Shown piece after piece: positions 16,222 to 24,446 of a stretch of DNA of 64,000 nucleotides (position 1 is the first letter of the stretch; each line of letters opens with the position of its first letter). The notes beneath the pieces are model-generated. The model did not search any database. It was not told the origin of the DNA and worked only from the letters and a program-made list of their open reading frames with translations. The position numbers were made by a program, and so were the translations under genes. This stretch comes from Serinibacter arcticus (GTDB lineage: Bacteria; Actinomycetota; Actinomycetes; Actinomycetales; Beutenbergiaceae). The stretch covers positions 1,674,001 to 1,738,000 of the forward strand of contig NZ_PYHR01000002.1 in assembly GCF_003121705.1 (NCBI RefSeq), read 5' to 3'.

Positions 16222-17772
16222 ATGACGACAACGCTCGAGGACGCCACCACACCGCTCGCGGCCATCGGAACCCTGATCCGGGGAGCCCGCCAGAACATGG
16301 GTCTGACACAGACCCAGCTCGCCGAGCGGCTCGGCACGTCCCAGAGCGCGATCGCCCGCATCGAGCAGGGCAGCCAGAACCTCTCGGTCGACATGCTCGC
16401 CCGCATCAACGCGGCGCTCGACGCCGACCTGCTCCCGATCTCGACCGGGTCCCCGCGCCCGACGCACCTGCGCGTCACCGGCGGCCAGCGCCTGTCCGGC
16501 ACGATCACGGTGAACTCCTCCAAGAACGCGGCCGTCGCCCTGCTGTGCGCGTCGCTGCTGAACCGCGGTCGCACGGTGCTGCGCGGCGTCGCCCGCATCG
16601 TCGAGGTCGACCGCATCGTCGCCGTCCTGCAGTCCATCGGCGTTCAGGTGACGTGGTCGCCCGACGGTCACGACCTCGAGATCGTCCGCCCCGAGGTCCT
16701 CGACCTCACGACGATCGACGACGACGCCGCCAAGCGCACCCGCAGCATCATCATGTTCTTCGGCCCGCTGCTCGGCCAGGAGTCCTCGTTCGACCTGCCC
16801 TACGCGGGCGGCTGCAACCTCGGCACGCGCACCGTGGAGCCGCACATGATCGCGCTGCGACCGTTCGGCATGGACGTCGTGGCCAACGCCGGCGCCTACC
16901 ACGCCTCGGTCGTCCCCGACTCGGGCGAGCCCCTGTCCGTCGTGCTCACGGAGCGCGGCGACACCGTGACCGAGAACGCGATCATGGCCGCCGCCGGTCG
17001 TGACGGCGTCACGACCATCCGCAACGCCTCGCCGAACTACATGGTCCAGGACCTGTGCTTCTACCTCGAGCTGCTCGGCGTGGAGATCACGGGCATCGGC
17101 TCGACCACGCTGGTGATCAAGGGCCGCTCGCGCATCGACGCCGACGTGGAGTACGCCGTCTCGGAGGACCCGGTCGAGGCGATGAGCCTCCTGACCGCCG
17201 GCATCGTGACCGACTCCGAGATCACCGTGGCGCGCGTGCCGATCGAGTTCATGGAGATCGAGCTCGCGACGCTGAGCGAGATGGGCCTGCAGTACTCGCT
17301 GACGCAGGAGTACACCGCGACCAACGGACGCACCCGCCTCGTGGACATCACGGTCTACCCGAGCCAGCTCCGTGCGCCGATCGACAAGATCCACCCGATG
17401 CCCTTCCCGGGGCTTAACATCGACAACCTGCCGTTCTTCGCCGTCATCGCGGCGGGAGCCAGCGGCCAGACGACGATCCACGACTGGGTCTACGACAACC
17501 GCGCCATCCACCTGACGGACCTCACGCGTCTCGGCGCCGACGTCCGCCTGCTGGACCCGCACCGTCTCGACATCAGCGGCCCGACCCACTGGTCCGGCGC
17601 GGAGATCAGCTGCCCGCCGGCCCTGCGCCCCGCCGTCGTGATCCTGCTCGGGATGATGGCCGCCAAGGGCACGAGCGTGCTCCGCGGCGTCGACATCATC
17701 GCGCGCGGCTACGAGCAGCTCGCCGACCGGCTCATCGAGCTCGGCGCGCAGATCGAGACCTTCCGCGACTGA
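16222..17772 (+). CDS. MurA-like enolpyruvyl transferase with N-terminal helix-turn-helix
   Basis: A 516-residue fusion. Residues about 13-68 form an XRE-type helix-turn-helix (LIRGARQNMGLTQTQLAERL, SQSAIARIEQG). Residues about 82-512 form an EPSP/MurA inside-out barrel. MurA residues that can be matched are Lys101-Asn102 in SSKNAAV, the loop cysteine Cys198 in AGGCNLGTRTVEPH, the Asp in NIDNLPFF and the Arg in ALRPAVV, so it may be active. I cannot tell if it makes UDP-GlcNAc-enolpyruvate or is a regulatory paralogue. The start at ATG 16222 is the first to give a clean HTH; an in-frame ATG at 16144 looks non-coding. Confidence 0.85.
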   Translation: MTTTLEDATTPLAAIGTLIRGARQNMGLTQTQLAERLGTSQSAIARIEQGSQNLSVDMLARINAALDADLLPISTGSPRPTHLRVTGGQRLSGTITVNSSKNAAVALLCASLLNRGRTVLRGVARIVEVDRIVAVLQSIGVQVTWSPDGHDLEIVRPEVLDLTTIDDDAAKRTRSIIMFFGPLLGQESSFDLPYAGGCNLGTRTVEPHMIALRPFGMDVVANAGAYHASVVPDSGEPLSVVLTERGDTVTENAIMAAAGRDGVTTIRNASPNYMVQDLCFYLELLGVEITGIGSTTLVIKGRSRIDADVEYAVSEDPVEAMSLLTAGIVTDSEITVARVPIEFMEIELATLSEMGLQYSLTQEYTATNGRTRLVDITVYPSQLRAPIDKIHPMPFPGLNIDNLPFFAVIAAGASGQTTIHDWVYDNRAIHLTDLTRLGADVRLLDPHRLDISGPTHWSGAEISCPPALRPAVVILLGMMAAKGTSVLRGVDIIARGYEQLADRLIELGAQIETFRD

Positions 17773-17795
17773 TCCTGCTCCCGTCCGGGAGCGCA

Positions 17796-17833
17796 CGACG
17801 GCGGCCGTCACCCTCGGGTGGCGGCCGCCGTCG
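17796..17833 (+). terminator. Terminator of the HTH-MurA gene
   Basis: An 18-bp stem with a single G-T wobble (17796-17813 with 17816-17833) and a minimal TC loop, 23 bases after the stop codon. The stem sequence closely resembles that at 56416-56452. Confidence 0.75.
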
Positions 17834-17851
17834 CGTTGCGGGCGCCGCCGT

Positions 17852-17918
17852 CACACCCCACCACCCCGCGATCCGGGCGCACTCACCCGACCCAACGCGC
17901 CCCAACCACAGGGTCGCC
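17852..17918. repeat. Solo diverged copy of the 68-bp repeat unit
   Basis: This stretch aligns along its length with one unit of the tandem array at 26530-26920. It shares CACC-rich flanks, a GGGCGCAC-type block and the core CGCCCCAACCACAGGGTCGCC (compare CGCACCCCAACCACGGGGTCGCC in the array). It lies alone between two terminators, about 8.6 kb from the array, so this is a dispersed element and not only a local duplication. Confidence 0.6.
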
Positions 17919-17936
17919 CCCATCAGGGCACGCGAG

Positions 17937-17966
17937 AGGCCGCCGTCCCTGGTGGGACGACGGCCT
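17937..17966 (-). terminator. Terminator downstream of bS22
   Basis: A 13-bp stem with one mismatch (17937-17949 with 17954-17966), loop TGGT, 32 bases beyond the stop of the small ribosomal gene on the minus strand. Confidence 0.65.
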
Positions 17967-17998
17967 CCGGCTACCTCACGCGGCTCGCGCCGCGGCGG

Positions 17999-18097
17999 TC
18001 ACTTCTTGTTGCGACGCTGGTGACGCGTCTTGCGCAGCAGCTTGCGGTGCTTCTTCTTTGCCATCCGCTTGCGGCGCTTCTTGATGACGGAACCCAC
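17999..18097 (-). CDS. Small ribosomal protein bS22 (AURKAIP1/COX24 domain)
   Basis: A 32-residue, extremely basic protein starting MGSVIKKRRKRMAKKKHRKL. It is almost identical in pattern to the actinobacterial small-subunit protein bS22, seen in mycobacterial ribosome structures. The start is GTG, with a GAGG site about seven bases upstream. Length is as expected (about 32-33). A TAGACT -10-like box on the minus strand at 18193-18198 could be its promoter. Single-gene unit with its own terminator. Confidence 0.93.
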   Translation of the reverse strand: MGSVIKKRRKRMAKKKHRKLLRKTRHQRRNKK

Positions 18098-18280
18098 GGG
18101 GACCTCACAAATGTCGTCTGGAATCCCACAGCGAGTCGGATCCGGCGTGGCCGGGATCTGAGACATCGCGCCGCGGGCGCTGAATCCCGGACAGTCTAGC
18201 GCGTCGCAGCCACCGCTCCGGACGCGATCCGCCCTGCGCCGCCCCACCGCCGACGCCCGCCCTAATCCTGACGGACACGC

Positions 18281-19456
18281 TCAGTACGACGGGTCGATGC
18301 CGTTCGCCGGGAAGACCGCGTGGCGCGTCGCCAGGATCGCGCGGTCGACGTCGTCCGCCGGGTCGAATCCGGACGCGAACGGCACGAAGGCGTCCCCCTC
18401 GCCGTCGCCCCACCGCTCGGGTGCCGGCAGGCGGAGCCGCTGCTCGACAGCGGTGCGCCACGCGCGCGGCAGCTCGCCCTCGAGGTCGGGGTCGATCCCC
18501 GCCGAGATCGCCGTGAGCCCCGCCCACACGCGCGGCACCACCTCCACCACCGTGTAGCCGCCACCCCCGGTCGCGACCCACCGGTCTCCCGCGTGCTCGC
18601 GCGCGAGCTCCCGCACCAGCCGCGCCGCGGCGAGCTGGTGGTCCACGCTCACGCGCAGGTTGGTGAGCTGGTCGTTCCCGTGGGCGTCGGCCCCGTGCTG
18701 GCTCACGATGACGTCGGGCGCGAACTCGGCGACCAGCGGCGGCACGATCGCCTCGATCGCCCGCAGCCACTGCGGTCCGCGCGTGCGCGCGGGCAGCGCG
18801 AGGTTGACGGCCGACCCGACGGCGTCCGATCCCCCGGTGTCGGCGGGGAACCCGGTGCCGGGGAAGAGCGTCGTGCCCGACTCGTGGACGGAGATCGTCA
18901 GCACGCGCGGGTCGTTCCAGAAGATCTCCTGGACCCCGTCGCCGTGGTGGGCGTCCAGGTCGATGTAGGCGACCCTCGCGGCGCCGTTGTCGAGCAGCCA
19001 CTGGATCGCGACGCCGATGTCGTTGTAGACGCAGAAGCCGGAGGCCCGGTCGGGCATCGCGTGGTGCATGCCACCGGCGATCGAGACGGCGTGCGGCACG
19101 TCCGTGGTCCAGACCGAGCGGGCGGCGGCCAGCGTGGAGCCGACGATGCGACGGGCGGCGACGTGGATCTCCGGGAAGACCGGGTTCTCCTCGGTGCCGA
19201 TGCCGTAGCCCTCGTTGGCCACGCCCAGCGCGCCGGCGCGAACCGACTGGATGAACGGCGGCGTGTGCACGCTCGCGAGGACGGCGTCGTCGGCGGGCGC
19301 GACGTCGATCTCGACGACGCCGGGCAGCTCGAGCGCCCGCACCAGATCGCGGGTCAGCGACAGCCGGATCGGCGCCATCGGGTGCCCGGGGCCGAAGTCG
19401 TACCTCGGCAGGTCGTCGGACCACACGAACGCGGTCCGCGCACCAGCCTCCACCAT
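18281..19456 (-). CDS. acuC: AcuC-type deacetylase (histone deacetylase family)
   Basis: Zn-dependent deacetylase-fold enzyme of 391 residues, related to AcuC, which deacetylates acetyl-CoA synthetase in other bacteria. Seen: the conserved start (DLPRYDFGPGHPMAPIRLSL), GGMHHAM, the zinc/catalytic segment YIDLDAHHGDGVQEIFW, and SQHGADAHGNDQLTNL. I placed the start at ATG 19456, just behind a TAGGGG-like hexamer; a GTG two codons upstream is possible. The true target here is unknown. Confidence 0.9.
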   Translation of the reverse strand: MVEAGARTAFVWSDDLPRYDFGPGHPMAPIRLSLTRDLVRALELPGVVEIDVAPADDAVLASVHTPPFIQSVRAGALGVANEGYGIGTEENPVFPEIHVAARRIVGSTLAAARSVWTTDVPHAVSIAGGMHHAMPDRASGFCVYNDIGVAIQWLLDNGAARVAYIDLDAHHGDGVQEIFWNDPRVLTISVHESGTTLFPGTGFPADTGGSDAVGSAVNLALPARTRGPQWLRAIEAIVPPLVAEFAPDVIVSQHGADAHGNDQLTNLRVSVDHQLAAARLVRELAREHAGDRWVATGGGGYTVVEVVPRVWAGLTAISAGIDPDLEGELPRAWRTAVEQRLRLPAPERWGDGEGDAFVPFASGFDPADDVDRAILATRHAVFPANGIDPSY

Positions 19457-19544
19457 CGCCACCCCTATCGCTCCCGGCCCCGCGACCAGCCTAGGGTCAC
19501 GGCCGCGCGAGCGGCACCGCGGGCGCGAGCCCGGGGTGCACGAC

Positions 19545-19569
19545 GGCGGTCGGGACGCACCCGACCGCC
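19545..19569 (-). terminator. Terminator of the GH13 gene
   Basis: A perfect 10-bp stem GGCGGTCGGG/CCCGACCGCC with a 5-base loop, starting ten bases past the stop codon on the minus strand. Confidence 0.65.
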
Positions 19570-19578
19570 ACCGGATCC

Positions 19579-20832
19579 TCAGCCCCAGGCGAAGAGCACA
19601 CCGCCGTCGTCGGCGGTCACCCGGGCGCGCGGAGCCCCGGTCACGTCGAGCTCGACGACGAGCGCGCCGACGTCGCCGTCGCGCGGCTCGACCGCGAGCA
19701 CGCAGCGGGTGTTGCTCAGCTCGCGCACGGTCGTCCGCGCCCACAGCAGCCACGGGTGGCGGCGGCGCACCGCGACCAGGGCGCGGTGCGCGTCAGCCAC
19801 CGGGCCGTGCACGTCCGCCAGCGCGGACGGGTCGGTCGGGAAGGCCGGCCGCACGGCGTCGTCGCCCCCGAGCCGGTCCTCCTTCACCCCGAGCATCCCC
19901 ACCTCGTCACCCGCGTAGACCGAGGGCACGCCCGCCGTCGTCATCAGGACGACGAGCGCGAGCACCGCCTTGTCGACGCCGACCCGGCTCGCGATCCGCG
20001 TGACGTCGTGGTTGCCCACGAACGTCTGTGGCACGAACGTCGCCAGCAGGTCCTCGTGGCGGCGCAGCGTCCACTCCAGCTCGTAGAAGTTCTCCTGCTC
20101 GAGGCTGCTCCAGATCGCCTTCCACAGCTCGTACTGCGTCACGGAGTCGATACCGGACTCGGCCACGTACCCGGCGTAGTCGCCATGGATCATCTCGCCG
20201 AGGATCCACGCGCCGGGGTGGCGCTCGCGCACGCGCGGCAGCACCGCGGCCCAGAAGCCGGGGGCGACGGCGTAGGCCGCGTCCAGCCGCCAGCCGTCCG
20301 CACCGGCGTCGAGCCAGTGGATCATCACGTCGGCGACCCAGTCGGCGACGGCGGGGTTGTCGTGGTTGAGCGCGACGAGGCTCGAGTGCCCCTCGAAGTC
20401 GGCGAACGCCGGGCCGCCGTCGGCGTCCCAGTCGATGCGGAACCAGCCGGCCAGCTCGCCGTCGCGCCCCTCCGCCAGCGCCCGGCGCGCGAGCGGGTGC
20501 TCGCGGCCGACGTGGTTGAAGACGCCGTCGAGAAGGACGCGCACGCCGCGCTCCCGGGCGGCCCCGACCAGCGCGTCGAAGTCGGACCGACTCCCCAGCC
20601 TGGCGTCGATCTCGAGGTGGTCGAGCGTGTCGTAGCCGTGCGTGCTCGAGGTGAAGACCGGTCCCAGCAGCAGCCCGTTCAGGCCGAGCTCGACGACGTG
20701 GTCGACCCACGGCACCAGTCCGCGCAGCCCTCCTCCGGGTGACGGCGGGGCGTGCTCCTCGCGCACGGGCACACCGGCGAACCCCAGCGGGTAGACGTGC
20801 CACCACAGAACGTGCTCGGACCACGGGGTCAT
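19579..20832 (-). CDS. GH13 alpha-amylase-family glycosidase
   Basis: A 417-residue single-barrel glycoside hydrolase. The four GH13 regions are visible: DGVFNHVG (102-109), GWRLDAAYAV with nucleophile Asp184, ILGEMIHG with acid/base Glu213, and FVGNHDVTRI with His275-Asp276. No signal peptide, so it acts inside the cell, probably on maltodextrins like neopullulanase or cyclomaltodextrinase. Exact specificity is not readable. The ATG has an AAGGAG site seven bases upstream. A LacI-type palindrome (20855-20874) overlaps its promoter region, suggesting sugar-controlled expression. Confidence 0.9.
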   Translation of the reverse strand: MTPWSEHVLWWHVYPLGFAGVPVREEHAPPSPGGGLRGLVPWVDHVVELGLNGLLLGPVFTSSTHGYDTLDHLEIDARLGSRSDFDALVGAARERGVRVLLDGVFNHVGREHPLARRALAEGRDGELAGWFRIDWDADGGPAFADFEGHSSLVALNHDNPAVADWVADVMIHWLDAGADGWRLDAAYAVAPGFWAAVLPRVRERHPGAWILGEMIHGDYAGYVAESGIDSVTQYELWKAIWSSLEQENFYELEWTLRRHEDLLATFVPQTFVGNHDVTRIASRVGVDKAVLALVVLMTTAGVPSVYAGDEVGMLGVKEDRLGGDDAVRPAFPTDPSALADVHGPVADAHRALVAVRRRHPWLLWARTTVRELSNTRCVLAVEPRDGDVGALVVELDVTGAPRARVTADDGGVLFAWG

Positions 20833-20840
20833 GCGGATCT

Positions 20841-20888
20841 CCTTGGTGAGTTCGGCTCAACAACGTTGCTGAGCCTACCTCACCAAGG
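20841..20888. promoter_or_regulatory. 48-bp nested palindrome: LacI-type core inside a 10-bp inverted repeat
   Basis: The inner 20-bp dyad 20855-20874 (GCTCAACAACGTTGCTGAGC) is palindromic at 18 of 20 positions around AACGTT, the usual core of LacI-family operators. Around the same centre lies a perfect 10-bp outer repeat, CCTTGGTGAG (20841-20850) and CTCACCAAGG (20879-20888). It sits between the divergent GH13 and TetR genes, so two regulators could bind concentrically. The right arm also contains the GH13 ribosome-binding site as read on the minus strand. Confidence 0.7.
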
Positions 20889-20891
20889 GGC

Positions 20892-20897
20892 TAGGGT
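20892..20897 (+). promoter_or_regulatory. -10 element (TAGGGT) of the TetR gene, leaderless type
   Basis: TAGGGT is 7 bases before ATG 20905 and just outside the 48-bp palindrome. Confidence 0.5.
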
Positions 20898-20904
20898 GGA
20901 TCGC

Positions 20905-21521
20905 ATGAGCATCGAGCCCGACGGAGGCCGCCCCCGCCGGCGGCTGGACCCGGCCGAGCGCCGCCGCACCATCCTCGAGGCGGCCACCGAGCAGTTCGCC
21001 CTGACGGGTACGAGGGCACGGCCGTGTCGGCGGTGGCCGCGGCGGCCGACGCGTCCGAGGCCCTCGTCTACCGCTACTTCCCCACCAAGGCCGCGCTCTA
21101 CACCGACGTCCTCGCCCAGCACCTCGACGAGCTCAGTACCGCGCAGACCAGCGCGCAGGACGAGCTGCCCGTCGGGACCAGCGCCCGCGACCGGATCCGG
21201 ACCGCGATCCTGACGCACCTCGACGCCGTCGCCCACGGCCCCCTGGACTGGGCCGCCCCGCTGGCGGACTCCGCCGTCGAGCCGCCGACCGCCCGGGCCG
21301 TGCGCCGCGAGGCGCGCCAGGCACACCTCGCCCTCGTGGAGGCGGCGCTCCAGCCGCGGACGGACGCCCGCCACCGCTGGGCGGTCACCGGCTTCCTCGG
21401 GTTCCTGGACGTCGCCGTCGTGGCCTGGGTCGCCGGCGGCAGCCTCGAGGAGGAGCGCTGGCCGCTGGTCGACGCCGCCCTCGGTGCGCTCGAGGGAGCC
21501 CTCGGCGACTGGGGTCGCTAG
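20905..21521 (+). pseudogene. TetR-family regulator, apparent frameshift
   Basis: The front frame gives a TetR N-terminus (RRRTILEAATEQFALTG). The rest, in another frame, continues the helix-turn-helix as VSAVAAAADASEALVYRYFPTKAALY, then a ligand domain to residue about 205. The join needs one extra base near 21006-21009, most simply a fourth G in the GGG run, giving FALTGYEGTAVSAVA. The protein is otherwise complete, so a sequence error is more likely than gene death. It is divergent from the GH13 gene and may bind the outer arms of the palindrome. Confidence 0.8.
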
Positions 21522-21536
21522 CTCGAACCGACTCGC

Positions 21537-22916
21537 TCAGACGACCAGCGCGATCCCCACCACGAGCGGCAGCGAGACGAGCGAGGCGATGCTCGTCACC
21601 ATCGTCATGGATTTCAGGGCACCGCGGGTCGTGAGCCCGAGCAGCGTCTTGAACATCCAGAAGAAGTTGCTGTTGACGGTGAGTGCGAACATCGAGCCGG
21701 ACGCGATCGCGAGCCCGACGGCGATCGGGGCGACGTCGATCGACCCGAGCACCGGCGCGATGATGCCCGCGGCGGCGATGGCGGCGACGGACACGGATCC
21801 GATCGCGAGGTGCAGGATCGCCGCGACCATCCAGGCGAGCAGGATGCTCGTCAGGACCGCCGCACCGGAACCCGCCGAGAAGAGGCCGGCGAGCGTGTCG
21901 CCCATGCCGCTCGCGTCGATCACGGCCCCCAGGGAACCGCCGACCCCGGTGACGAGCAGGATCTCGCCCGTGGTGCGGAAGCCGCTGGACAGGGCCTGCG
22001 CGGCGCCGTCGCGACCGGTCGAGGCGATGACCAGGACGTAGGCGCCGAGGAGGCCGACGAACAGCGCGACGTTGGCGTTGCCGATGAACTCCACGAACGC
22101 GTTCGAGCGACCGGCGAGATCGGCGAACGCGCCGTAGGCGATCATCACGAGCGGCACGAGGATCGGCAGCAGCGAGATCCCGAGGGGGACGTCGACGTCG
22201 GGCTTCGCGGCGTCCTCCGACGGCCCCGAACCGACCGTGCCGGGGTCGACGTCGACGAGCGGGTCGTCGCCCGTGGTCGGCTCCTCGTCGGTGGCGGGCT
22301 TCCAGTAGCCGCGCCGGACGAGCAGGCCGAACAGCCACGTGGACACCAGCGCCGTGACCGGGCCGAGCACGATGCCGTACAGCAGCCACGTGCCGAGCGG
22401 GACGTCGAGCAGGCCCGCGATCGAGACGGCCGCGAGCCCCGGGATGACGAACACGTAGCCGGCGAAGATCCCGACGCCGATCGCGCCGGACAGGTGGGCG
22501 AGCCCCAGCCCGTTCTTCCCCACGAACGGTGCCGACGACCGGGCGATCGGCGCCGCCAGGACGACCTGGACGTCGACGTAGATCGACGGGAACACCGTCG
22601 ACATCGCCCCGGCCAGCGCGTACGGCAACCTGCCCGGTCCCACGACGCGCAGCAGCAGCCGGACGAGCTTGCGGAACGTCCCGAGCGAGTGCAGCAAGGC
22701 ACCTATCAGGACTCCGAACCCGATCAGCAGGCCGACCTTGGCCATGATCGAGCCGAACCCGCCCGTGATCGCCTCGACGGTGCCGGTCATGCCGACGCCG
22801 GAGGCGAGCCCGAGGTAGAGGCACGCGATGACCAGCGAGATCACCGGGTCGACCTTGAGCCAGATGATGAGTCCGATCACCAGCACGATGGCGATGACGG
22901 TGTGGACGACCTCCAT
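21537..22916 (-). CDS. GntP-family permease (gluconate/organic acid:H+ symporter)
   Basis: A 459-residue, 12-helix-type transporter. The N-terminal half shows the family pattern ITGGFGSIMAKVGLLIGFGV followed by GALLHSLGT. The substrate could be gluconate or another hydroxy acid; no kinase or dehydratase neighbour decides it. The ATG has an AAGGGAG site eight bases upstream. It is convergent with the TetR gene (15 bases apart) and divergent from trkH. Confidence 0.85.
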   Translation of the reverse strand: MEVVHTVIAIVLVIGLIIWLKVDPVISLVIACLYLGLASGVGMTGTVEAITGGFGSIMAKVGLLIGFGVLIGALLHSLGTFRKLVRLLLRVVGPGRLPYALAGAMSTVFPSIYVDVQVVLAAPIARSSAPFVGKNGLGLAHLSGAIGVGIFAGYVFVIPGLAAVSIAGLLDVPLGTWLLYGIVLGPVTALVSTWLFGLLVRRGYWKPATDEEPTTGDDPLVDVDPGTVGSGPSEDAAKPDVDVPLGISLLPILVPLVMIAYGAFADLAGRSNAFVEFIGNANVALFVGLLGAYVLVIASTGRDGAAQALSSGFRTTGEILLVTGVGGSLGAVIDASGMGDTLAGLFSAGSGAAVLTSILLAWMVAAILHLAIGSVSVAAIAAAGIIAPVLGSIDVAPIAVGLAIASGSMFALTVNSNFFWMFKTLLGLTTRGALKSMTMVTSIASLVSLPLVVGIALVV

Positions 22917-23075
22917 GCGATGGCTCCCTTGCCCTCGGTGACCACCGGTGTACCACGCGGGGCCGCTCGCTGACCACGGCCGCGCCGCACGGCGGTCCGG
23001 GCGGTGAGCGGCCTACAGTGGGCGCCGGACAGCACGCCGCCGTCCGTCGTCGTGCGCGTCGCAGGGAGGTCACGG

Positions 23076-24446
23076 GTGGAGATCCCGGCACCGCTCGTCG
23101 CCGCGCGCGACATCGTGGACCGCGTCGCCCGACGCTCCCCCGCCCGCCTCGCCGTCACCGTGTTCGCCTCGGTGATCGCCGTCATCACGTTCCTGCTGTG
23201 GCAGCCGGCGGCCACCACGAGCGGCGAGCGCCCGACCTTCGTGGACGCGCTGTTCACCGCCACCTCCGCCGTGTGCGTGACCGGCCTGACCACGGTCGAC
23301 ACCGCCACCTACTGGTCGCCGTTCGGGCAGGTGGTCATCGCCGTCGCGATCAAGATCGGTGGCCTCGGCGTCATGACGCTGGCCTCGATCCTGGGCCTGG
23401 CGGTCTCCCGGCGGATCGGTCTCACGCAGCGGCTCCTGACCGCGAGCGAGACGAAGACGAACAAGCTCGGCGAGGTCGGCGGGCTGATCCGCGCGGTCAT
23501 CGTCGCGTCCGTGGTGCTCGAGGTCGCGCTGGCGCTGATCCTCTTCCCCCGCTTCCTCACCCTCGGGCACGGCGCCGCCGACGCCGCCTGGGAGGCCACG
23601 TTCCTGTCGGTCTCGATCTTCAACAACGCGGGCTTCGTCATCATGCCGGAGGGCATGTACCCCTACGTGGGCGACTGGTGGATGTGCCTGCCGATCGTGG
23701 TGGGCACCTTCATCGGCGCCATCGGCTTCCCGGTGATCCTCAACGTCTGGACGCACCGGCACCAGCTCCGCCGCGTGGCGCTCCACACCAAGATGACGCT
23801 GGCCGCGAGCGGCGTGCTCGTCGTCGTCGGCACGGTGCTGATCGGCGCGTTCGAGTGGTTCAACGAGAAGACGTTCGGCGCGCTGCCCGTGGCCGACCGC
23901 ATCCTCGCCTCGCTGGTCGCCGGCATGACGCCGCGTTCGAGCGGCTTCTCCACGGTCGACGTCGGCGAGATGCGTGAGGCGACGTGGTTCCTCACCGACG
24001 CGCTGATGTTCGTCGGTGGCGGCAGCGCCTCGACGGCGGGCGGCATCAAGGTCACGACGCTGGCGGTCATGCTCCTCGCGATCGTGGCCGAGTCGCGCGG
24101 TGACCGCGACATCGACGCGTTCCGACGGCGGATCGACCCGACCGTGCTGCGGCTGGCGGTCGCGGTGTCGTTCATCGGTGCGACTCTCGTCGGCATCGCG
24201 ACGCTGCTCCTCCTGACGATGACGGACCTCACGCTGGACGTCATCCTGTTCGAGGTGATCTCGGCGTTCGCGACGTGCGGCCTCTCCACCGGCATCACCG
24301 CCGACCTCCCCGACGGCGCGCAGCTCGTGCTCGCCGCCCTCATGTTCTTCGGCCGCACCGGCACCATGACGCTGGCCGCGGCCCTGGCCCTGCGCAGCAG
24401 GCGCCGGGTCATCCGTCTGCCCGAGGAAAGGCCGATCATTGGTTGA
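23076..24446 (+). CDS. trkH: TrkH/KtrB-type potassium channel subunit
   Basis: K+ uptake membrane subunit of 456 residues with four pore repeats. Filter-like segments are TSAVCVTGLTTVDTATYWS, IFNNAGFVIM, MTPRSSGFSTVDVGEM and FEVISAFATCGLSTGI; SASTAGGIKVTT is also typical. I chose the GTG at 23076 since GGGAGG lies seven bases upstream; the frame extends back to 23004. A TACAGT box at 23013-23018 is a likely promoter. It overlaps trkA. Confidence 0.92.
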   Translation: MEIPAPLVAARDIVDRVARRSPARLAVTVFASVIAVITFLLWQPAATTSGERPTFVDALFTATSAVCVTGLTTVDTATYWSPFGQVVIAVAIKIGGLGVMTLASILGLAVSRRIGLTQRLLTASETKTNKLGEVGGLIRAVIVASVVLEVALALILFPRFLTLGHGAADAAWEATFLSVSIFNNAGFVIMPEGMYPYVGDWWMCLPIVVGTFIGAIGFPVILNVWTHRHQLRRVALHTKMTLAASGVLVVVGTVLIGAFEWFNEKTFGALPVADRILASLVAGMTPRSSGFSTVDVGEMREATWFLTDALMFVGGGSASTAGGIKVTTLAVMLLAIVAESRGDRDIDAFRRRIDPTVLRLAVAVSFIGATLVGIATLLLLTMTDLTLDVILFEVISAFATCGLSTGITADLPDGAQLVLAALMFFGRTGTMTLAAALALRSRRRVIRLPEERPIIG

